Below, piece after piece: positions 6,672 to 10,378 of a stretch of 10,378 bases of DNA. The position numbers were made by a program, and so were the translations under genes. The DNA is from an uncultured Roseburia sp. (lineage in GTDB: Bacteria; Bacillota; Clostridia; Lachnospirales; Lachnospiraceae). The first letter of the stretch is position 1; every line of letters begins with the position of its first letter. The notes beneath the pieces are model-generated. The model searched no databases. It saw only the letters and a program-made list of their open reading frames with translations, and was not told the DNA's origin. The stretch is from positions 1 through 10,378 of the forward strand of contig CAMSEJ010000053.1 of NCBI GenBank assembly GCA_947057405.1, given 5' to 3'.

Positions 6672-7121
6672 ATGAAACAACTGACATATCAGGAAAACCG
6701 CCGGGGGTGCAGTATTTTGTTCTTTGCCGCAGCAATCGCTTTGATGGTATTGATTGGAATGTACGGCGGCTGCGGCATTGAAAAAACAGACGGCAGCAAA
6801 ATAAGCGATCTGGAATATGAAATGGTAGAAGAAGAAAACATTCCGGAAGAATTAAAAGCCAAGATAGAAGAGAAAAAAGCGGCGGGCTTTAAGCTGACCT
6901 ACGAAAGCGACCGCTATCTCTATATTGTCCGGGGATACGGCGAACAGGAAACCGGCGGCTACAGCATTCAAATCCTGGAATTTTACCATACCCAAAACTC
7001 CGTCATATTCCAGACAAATCTGATAGGGCCTTCCAAAGATGAGCGGAAAAACGCGGCTCCCAGCTATCCGTATATCGTAATAAGGGCCGAAAACCCGAAT
7101 AAAAATGTTATTTTCAAATAA
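6672..7121 (+). CDS. Membrane-anchored protein with PrcB-C-like domain
   Basis: This 149-aa protein begins with a short basic stretch and one hydrophobic segment (about 14-31), then CGIEKTDG and a charged, probably helical linker rich in Glu and Lys (about 46-72). The C-terminal part (about 80-139) has TGGYSIQILEF followed by SYPYIVIR, the pattern of the PrcB C-terminal domain, a small domain first described in a spirochaete protease complex and common in exported Firmicute proteins of unknown role. Cys34 follows YGG, a poor lipobox, so a simple signal anchor is likelier than a lipoprotein; the domain would then lie outside the membrane. AGGA at 6664-6667 precedes ATG 6672. It is divergent from plsC and appears to be transcribed alone. 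Confidence 0.72.
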   Translation: MKQLTYQENRRGCSILFFAAAIALMVLIGMYGGCGIEKTDGSKISDLEYEMVEEENIPEELKAKIEEKKAAGFKLTYESDRYLYIVRGYGEQETGGYSIQILEFYHTQNSVIFQTNLIGPSKDERKNAAPSYPYIVIRAENPNKNVIFK

Positions 7122-7158
7122 CCGGCCCTGGCCGCCCCAAAAGATACTGCGGCGAAAC

Positions 7159-7188
7159 GGGAATACACACCGGAGGCTGTGTATTCCC
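7159..7188 (+). other. Perfect 11-bp hairpin downstream of the PrcB-like gene
   Basis: GGGAATACACA (7159-7169) pairs perfectly with TGTGTATTCCC (7178-7188) around an 8-base loop. No T-run follows, so it is not a standard intrinsic terminator in the plus direction. It lies between the PrcB-like stop and the transporter promoter and may protect the 3' end of the upstream transcript. Confidence 0.5.
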
Positions 7189-7204
7189 TGCCATGCCTGG
7201 AAAA

Positions 7205-7254
7205 ATGCATAAACTTACAAAAAACATCATTTAACTCTTGTATTTATGCATAAA
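7205..7254. promoter_or_regulatory. Candidate operator pair at the transporter promoter
   Basis: TTTATGCATAAA (7243-7254) is a perfect 12-base palindrome lying between the -35 and -10 boxes of the transporter promoter, where a bound protein would block RNA polymerase. A second copy of its ATGCATAAA half (7205-7213) sits 41 bases upstream, about four helical turns, on the same face of the DNA. The regulator is unknown; it is not a clear match to the arginine-box consensus. Confidence 0.45.
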
Positions 7255-7265
7255 GATGTTACAAT
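7238..7265 (+). promoter_or_regulatory. Promoter of the amino acid ABC transporter operon
   Basis: TTGTAT (7238-7243) and TACAAT (7260-7265) are 16 bases apart, and TG one base before the -10 box makes it an extended -10 promoter. Transcription would start near 7272, and the ribosome binding site GGAAGGAG (7284-7291) follows closely. Confidence 0.65.
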
Positions 7266-7299
7266 AAAGAATATTGTGTTCAAGGAAGGAGCTTATATT

Positions 7300-8124
7300 A
7301 TGAAAAAAGCAGCAGCATTACTCGTATTAACCATGACAGTTGCATTCGCAGGATGCGGCAGCACGCCGCAGGCCGACGGAACTTCAGCCGAAAGCAACGC
7401 AGATTTGGAAGCCGGTACAGAGGTATCAGAAGCGCAGGATTCGGAAGGCGAAGACGTGCTGGCAGACGGTGTTTTAACGGTGGGCACCAATGCGGAATTT
7501 CCGCCGTTTGAATATGTCGGCGACGACGGCGAACCGGACGGGTTTGACATTGCCCTGATCAAAGCCATTGGGGACAAGCTCGGCGTGGAAGTTGAAGTGG
7601 AAAATATGGAATTTGATTCCCTGGTGGCATCCATCGGCAGCAAAATCGACGTAGCAATCGCAGGTATGACCGTAACCGATGAACGCAAAAACATGGTGGA
7701 TTTTTCCGATTCCTACTACGAGGCAGTTCAGTACGTTCTGGTTCCTATGGAGACCGGGATTGCAGCAGCAGAAGATCTCGCGGGCAAGACCATCGGCGCG
7801 CAGCTTGGAACAACCGGAGATATCATGATAGAAGACTTTGAAGGCGCCACCGCCAAGCAGTACAACAAAGCAGTCGATGCCGTGAACGATCTGATTGGCG
7901 GAAGGCTTGATGCCGTAATCGTGGACAAGAACCCGGCGCTTGTATTTGCGGACAAGTTCAGTGATCAGATACAGTACATGGACTTTAGCTTTGAACCCGA
8001 GGATTACGCAATTGCGCTTCCTAAGGGCGATACCGCTTTAGCAGATGCGGTAAACGGTGCGCTTGCGGAGCTGAAATCAGACGGCACATTCGACGAGCTG
8101 GTCAGCCAGTATATTGAGAACTAA
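7300..8124 (+). CDS. Polar amino acid ABC transporter substrate-binding lipoprotein
   Basis: This family 3 solute-binding protein (274 aa) captures an amino acid outside the membrane for the downstream permease. It has a lipoprotein signal ending in AFAGC (Cys19) and an acidic, flexible linker (about 20-57). The binding fold follows: VGTNAEFPPFEY (61-72), GFDIALIKAIGDKLG (81-95), AIAGMTVTDERK (119-130, with Arg129 at the usual carboxylate-binding site), LGTTGD (169-174) and DAVIVDK (204-210). The ligand cannot be fixed from sequence; glutamine, arginine, cystine or histidine are all possible. GGAAGGAG lies 8 bases before ATG 7300; the in-frame ATG at 7246 falls in the promoter and is rejected. 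The permease follows after 24 bases. Confidence 0.92.
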   Translation: MKKAAALLVLTMTVAFAGCGSTPQADGTSAESNADLEAGTEVSEAQDSEGEDVLADGVLTVGTNAEFPPFEYVGDDGEPDGFDIALIKAIGDKLGVEVEVENMEFDSLVASIGSKIDVAIAGMTVTDERKNMVDFSDSYYEAVQYVLVPMETGIAAAEDLAGKTIGAQLGTTGDIMIEDFEGATAKQYNKAVDAVNDLIGGRLDAVIVDKNPALVFADKFSDQIQYMDFSFEPEDYAIALPKGDTALADAVNGALAELKSDGTFDELVSQYIEN

Positions 8125-8148
8125 GCACGGCAAAAGTGGGGAAAAGCT

Positions 8149-8850
8149 ATGAATGAATGGTTTGCAGATATTGCATATAAGTTCCAGATTGCCTTCTTAG
8201 ACGGCGACCGTTACAAATTGTACCTCAAAGGACTGGGCGTTACCCTGCAGATATCCCTGTTTGCCGCAATACTCGGCGTGGCAATCGGAACCGTAGTGGC
8301 GTTAATGAAGCTGTCCGTCAAAAAAGACGGGAAACGCACTTTTCTTTCCGTCCTCGCTCAGGCTTATATTGATGTGATCCGCGGTACGCCGTCTGTACTG
8401 CAGCTTCTGATTATGTGGTTTATCGTAATGAAAGGCTGTAAAAACGGCATTCTCGTCGCAGTTTTGACCTTTGGAATCAACAGCGGCGCATATGTTGCGG
8501 AAATTATGCGTGCGGGGATTTTAGCGGTTGACCACGGGCAGATGGAAGCAGGCCGTTCCTTAGGGCTGTCAAAAGGGCAGACCATGCGCTACATCATCCT
8601 GCCCCAGGCGATCAAAAACGTCCTGCCGCCGATCGGAAACGAGTTTATTGTACTGCTGAAAGAAACGGCCATTGTAGGTTATGTCAGCCTGTCCGATCTG
8701 ACAAGGACAGCAAGCCAGGTATCCTCGCGGACCTTTGAGGCATTTATGCCCTTAGTCGGCGCCGCCGTCATTTATTTTATCATCATCAAGATACTGAGTA
8801 AACTGATAGAGCTGCTGGAGAGGAGGCTGCGCAAAGGTGATCACCGTTAA
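8149..8850 (+). CDS. Polar amino acid ABC transporter permease
   Basis: This HisM/GlnP-type permease (233 aa) forms the membrane channel, probably as a homodimer because only one permease gene is present. Hydrophobic segments lie at about 30-53, 65-95, 100-125, 160-180 and 195-220. YIDVIRGTPSVLQLL (73-87) is a family landmark, and the EAA loop EAGRSLGLSKGQ...LPQA (133-154) contacts the ATPase. GTGGGGA before ATG 8149 is the ribosome binding site. The 3' end overlaps the ATPase gene by 14 bases and holds its ribosome binding site. Confidence 0.93.
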   Translation: MNEWFADIAYKFQIAFLDGDRYKLYLKGLGVTLQISLFAAILGVAIGTVVALMKLSVKKDGKRTFLSVLAQAYIDVIRGTPSVLQLLIMWFIVMKGCKNGILVAVLTFGINSGAYVAEIMRAGILAVDHGQMEAGRSLGLSKGQTMRYIILPQAIKNVLPPIGNEFIVLLKETAIVGYVSLSDLTRTASQVSSRTFEAFMPLVGAAVIYFIIIKILSKLIELLERRLRKGDHR

Positions 8851-9559
8851 AAACCTGCATAAATCATTCGGAAAAACAGAAGTCTTAAAAGGTATTGATT
8901 ACCATGTGGAAAAAGGAGAAAAGATCGTTATCATCGGCCCGTCCGGCTCCGGCAAAAGTACATTTTTACGCTGTATGAACCTGTTAGAGCAGCCGACCAG
9001 CGGTGAAATCTGGTTTGACGGCAAAGAGATTACCAATCCCGGAACGAATATTAACAAAGTCCGTGAGCACATGGGCATGGTGTTTCAGAACTTCAACCTT
9101 TTTAATAACCTGACGATTTTAGAAAACATTACGCTTGCTCCGACTAAGCTCAAGCGAGCGGAAAAAGAAGAAGCGCGCCAAAGGGCCGAAAGCCTGTTAA
9201 AGCGTGTGAACCTGCTTGAAAAAGCAGATGCTTATCCCTCACAGCTTTCCGGCGGCCAAAGACAGAGGATCGCCATTGTGCGTTCCCTTGCCATGAACCC
9301 GAAGGTCATGCTGTTTGACGAGCCGACCTCTGCTTTGGATCCGGAAATGGTCGGTGAGGTACTGGATGTTATGAAAGAGCTGGCAGACGACGGCATGACC
9401 ATGGTGGTTGTAACACATGAAATGGGCTTTGCGCGTGAAGTGGGCAGTAAGGTAGTGTTCGTGGATGAAGGAATTATCATGGAAGAAAATACGCCCGGAG
9501 AATTTTTTGAAAATCCCAGGAATCCGAGGCTGAAAGATTTTCTCTCCAAAGTGCTGTAG
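8837..9559 (+). CDS. Polar amino acid ABC transporter ATP-binding protein
   Basis: This GlnQ/HisP-type ATPase (240 aa) powers uptake from the cytoplasmic side. It has Walker A GPSGSGKST (34-42), Q-loop Gln84, signature LSGGQ (137-141), Walker B VMLFDEP (157-163) and H-loop His194, all intact, with typical length. The start is GTG 8837, with AGGAGG at 8821-8826 ten bases upstream; it lies inside the permease gene, so the two are translationally coupled. A strong terminator follows at 9638-9681, closing the three-gene operon. Confidence 0.95.
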   Translation: MITVKNLHKSFGKTEVLKGIDYHVEKGEKIVIIGPSGSGKSTFLRCMNLLEQPTSGEIWFDGKEITNPGTNINKVREHMGMVFQNFNLFNNLTILENITLAPTKLKRAEKEEARQRAESLLKRVNLLEKADAYPSQLSGGQRQRIAIVRSLAMNPKVMLFDEPTSALDPEMVGEVLDVMKELADDGMTMVVVTHEMGFAREVGSKVVFVDEGIIMEENTPGEFFENPRNPRLKDFLSKVL

Positions 9560-9637
9560 CCTAAACGCCTGCCGCAGCCCTTCTTGCGGCGGAGCAATAC
9601 CGGAATGGTTCCAAACAATAACCGTTCGCTTATAAGT

Positions 9638-9681
9638 AAAATTCCGTAAACTCTGCGCCGCAGGGAATACGGAATTTTTTT
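9638..9681. terminator. Strong, probably bidirectional terminator
   Basis: AAAATTCCGTA (9638-9648) pairs with TACGGAATTTT (9668-9678), with CTGC/GCAG nested inside, and the plus strand continues as a run of seven Ts (9675-9681). The complementary strand also ends in a T-rich run, so it can serve both the transporter operon and the convergent spmB. A second weak hairpin, GCCGCA/TGCGGC (9571-9590), precedes it without a T-run. Confidence 0.88.
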
Positions 9682-9722
9682 GATCCGCTCCTTTGGCGGA
9701 TATTGCCGCGAAATACATGCCC

Positions 9723-10250
9723 TCACACCATAAAGGAAGCTAAAATCACGCTTGCCGCAATTCCGCAAACCGTGGCAAACAGCGCTCCGCCAAGCGTAAA
9801 CCGTGTCTTTTTCACATGCACATGCATAAAATAAATGGTCATTGTATAAAAAATGGTTTCGGTGCAGCTCATCATAATAGAAGCGCAAAGCCCGATAAAA
9901 GAATCCGTCCCATACGTTTTAAACAGGTCCAGCAAAAGCCCGGTTGCGGCAGAAGAAGAAAACATTTTCACAACGGAAATCGGAATCAGCTCCGTTGGAA
10001 AATGAAACGGGCCCATCAGACGTTTTAAGATACCGGAGAAAAAATCCAAAAACCCCGATGCCCGTAAAATGCCGACCGCAGACATCAGGCCGACCAGCGT
10101 AGGGAGAATATCAATGACCGTAAAAAAACCGTCTTTTGCCCCTTTCAAAAAATCACCGAATACGTTCTGCCGGTTCAATAATCCGTAAGCGACAATTAAA
10201 AAAACAATAATCGGAATCGCAGCCTCAGAAAGAAATTGTAAAAATTGCAT
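9723..10250 (-). CDS. spmB: Spore maturation protein B
   Basis: SpmB (175 aa, normal length) is an integral membrane protein with a nucleoside-recognition/gate-type fold. With SpmA it is needed in Bacillus and Clostridium for spore core dehydration and heat resistance. Landmarks are ILPTLVGLMSAVGILRASG (48-66), PISVVKMFSSSAATGLLLD (90-108) and SCTETIFYTMTIYF (128-141), with hydrophobic segments at about 9-25, 43-65, 85-108, 118-142 and 152-174. GGGAG about 8 bases upstream supports ATG 10250. SpmA is expected just upstream, but only about 107 genomic bases remain before the adapter, and no clear spmA 3' end could be assigned. Confidence 0.93.
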   Translation of the reverse strand: MQFLQFLSEAAIPIIVFLIVAYGLLNRQNVFGDFLKGAKDGFFTVIDILPTLVGLMSAVGILRASGFLDFFSGILKRLMGPFHFPTELIPISVVKMFSSSAATGLLLDLFKTYGTDSFIGLCASIMMSCTETIFYTMTIYFMHVHVKKTRFTLGGALFATVCGIAASVILASFMV

Positions 10251-10357
10251 TCGGATACTCCCGTGCGGCTCTTATTACAACTATATGAAGCCCCAGACAG
10301 GTTTAGCCCAGCATTTTCTGCGATACGGCGAAAAAACCTTGCAAACTCCTCCCGAAT

Positions 10358-10378
10358 AGATCGGAAGAGCACACGTCT
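10358..10378 (+). other. Illumina TruSeq adapter sequence at contig end
   Basis: The last 21 bases start AGATCGGAAGAGC and continue ACACGTCT, the standard TruSeq read-1 adapter. This is untrimmed library sequence, not genome. The bases just before it come from a read end and deserve less trust. Confidence 0.97.

Noticed and set aside
7159..7188. Reading the perfect hairpin as a CsrA-type or TwoAYGGAY-type site
   Set aside because: Its 8-base loop CCGGAGGC contains GGA but is not an ANGGAN hexaloop, and no second hairpin or shared core flank is present.
9232..9888. Long minus-strand open frames across the ATPase 3' end and the terminator
   Set aside because: They are antisense to the clear ATPase and spmB genes, span the strong terminator and show no domain.
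10251..10357. 3' end of spmA and a sigma-E promoter for spmB
   Set aside because: Minus-strand frames here give no convincing SpmA end. CATATAGT resembles a sigma-E -10 box, but no matching -35 was seen at the right distance.
1..10378. CRISPR arrays, tRNA or rRNA genes, transposases
   Set aside because: No regularly spaced direct repeats, no tRNA cloverleaf and no transposase or integrase motifs were found on either strand by eye.

Overview
The window looks like a contig end from a spore-forming Clostridia genome, most likely a gut Lachnospiraceae-type Firmicute. This rests on the lipid II precursor genes, a spore maturation gene (spmB), strong purine-rich ribosome binding sites, GTG use and short gene overlaps; no rRNA or other taxonomic marker is present. 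The last 21 bases match the Illumina TruSeq read adapter, so the right edge is an untrimmed library artefact and not genome.

Layout. (1) Positions 1-220 hold the 3' end of an unrecognised plus-strand gene that needs a frame change to read through. (2) 240-2542 is a two-gene, translationally overlapping unit: a MacroD/YmdB-type macro-domain protein and a 589-aa GmrSD-family protein (DUF262 DGQQR domain plus C-terminal HNH/DUF1524-like nuclease). It ends in an intrinsic terminator and is a candidate defence module. (3) 2612-5147 has a sigma-A-type promoter, then ddl (D-Ala-D-Ala ligase) and murF sharing an ATGA overlap; together they make and attach the D-Ala-D-Ala end of the peptidoglycan precursor. 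(4) 5148-5817 has no protein gene. It carries two diverged copies, in opposite orientation, of one large structured element. Each copy is a 75-86 nt inverted-repeat arm pair around a 77-nt core of two hairpins with A-N-G-G-A-Y hexaloops. The cores are 63/77 identical, and five stem base pairs differ by compensatory changes, so RNA structure is very likely conserved. The core resembles the known TwoAYGGAY RNA motif. (5) plsC on the minus strand makes phosphatidic acid. (6) 6672-7121 is a small membrane-anchored PrcB-C-like protein. (7) 7238-9559 is a polar amino acid ABC transporter operon (binding lipoprotein, permease, ATPase), with a palindromic candidate operator inside its promoter and a strong terminator. 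(8) spmB lies on the minus strand at the right edge; its usual partner spmA is not seen before the contig ends.

The most interesting regions are the paired structured elements at 5162-5785 and the macro-domain/GmrSD-like pair at 240-2542. Both assignments come from reading the sequence alone, without database searches.
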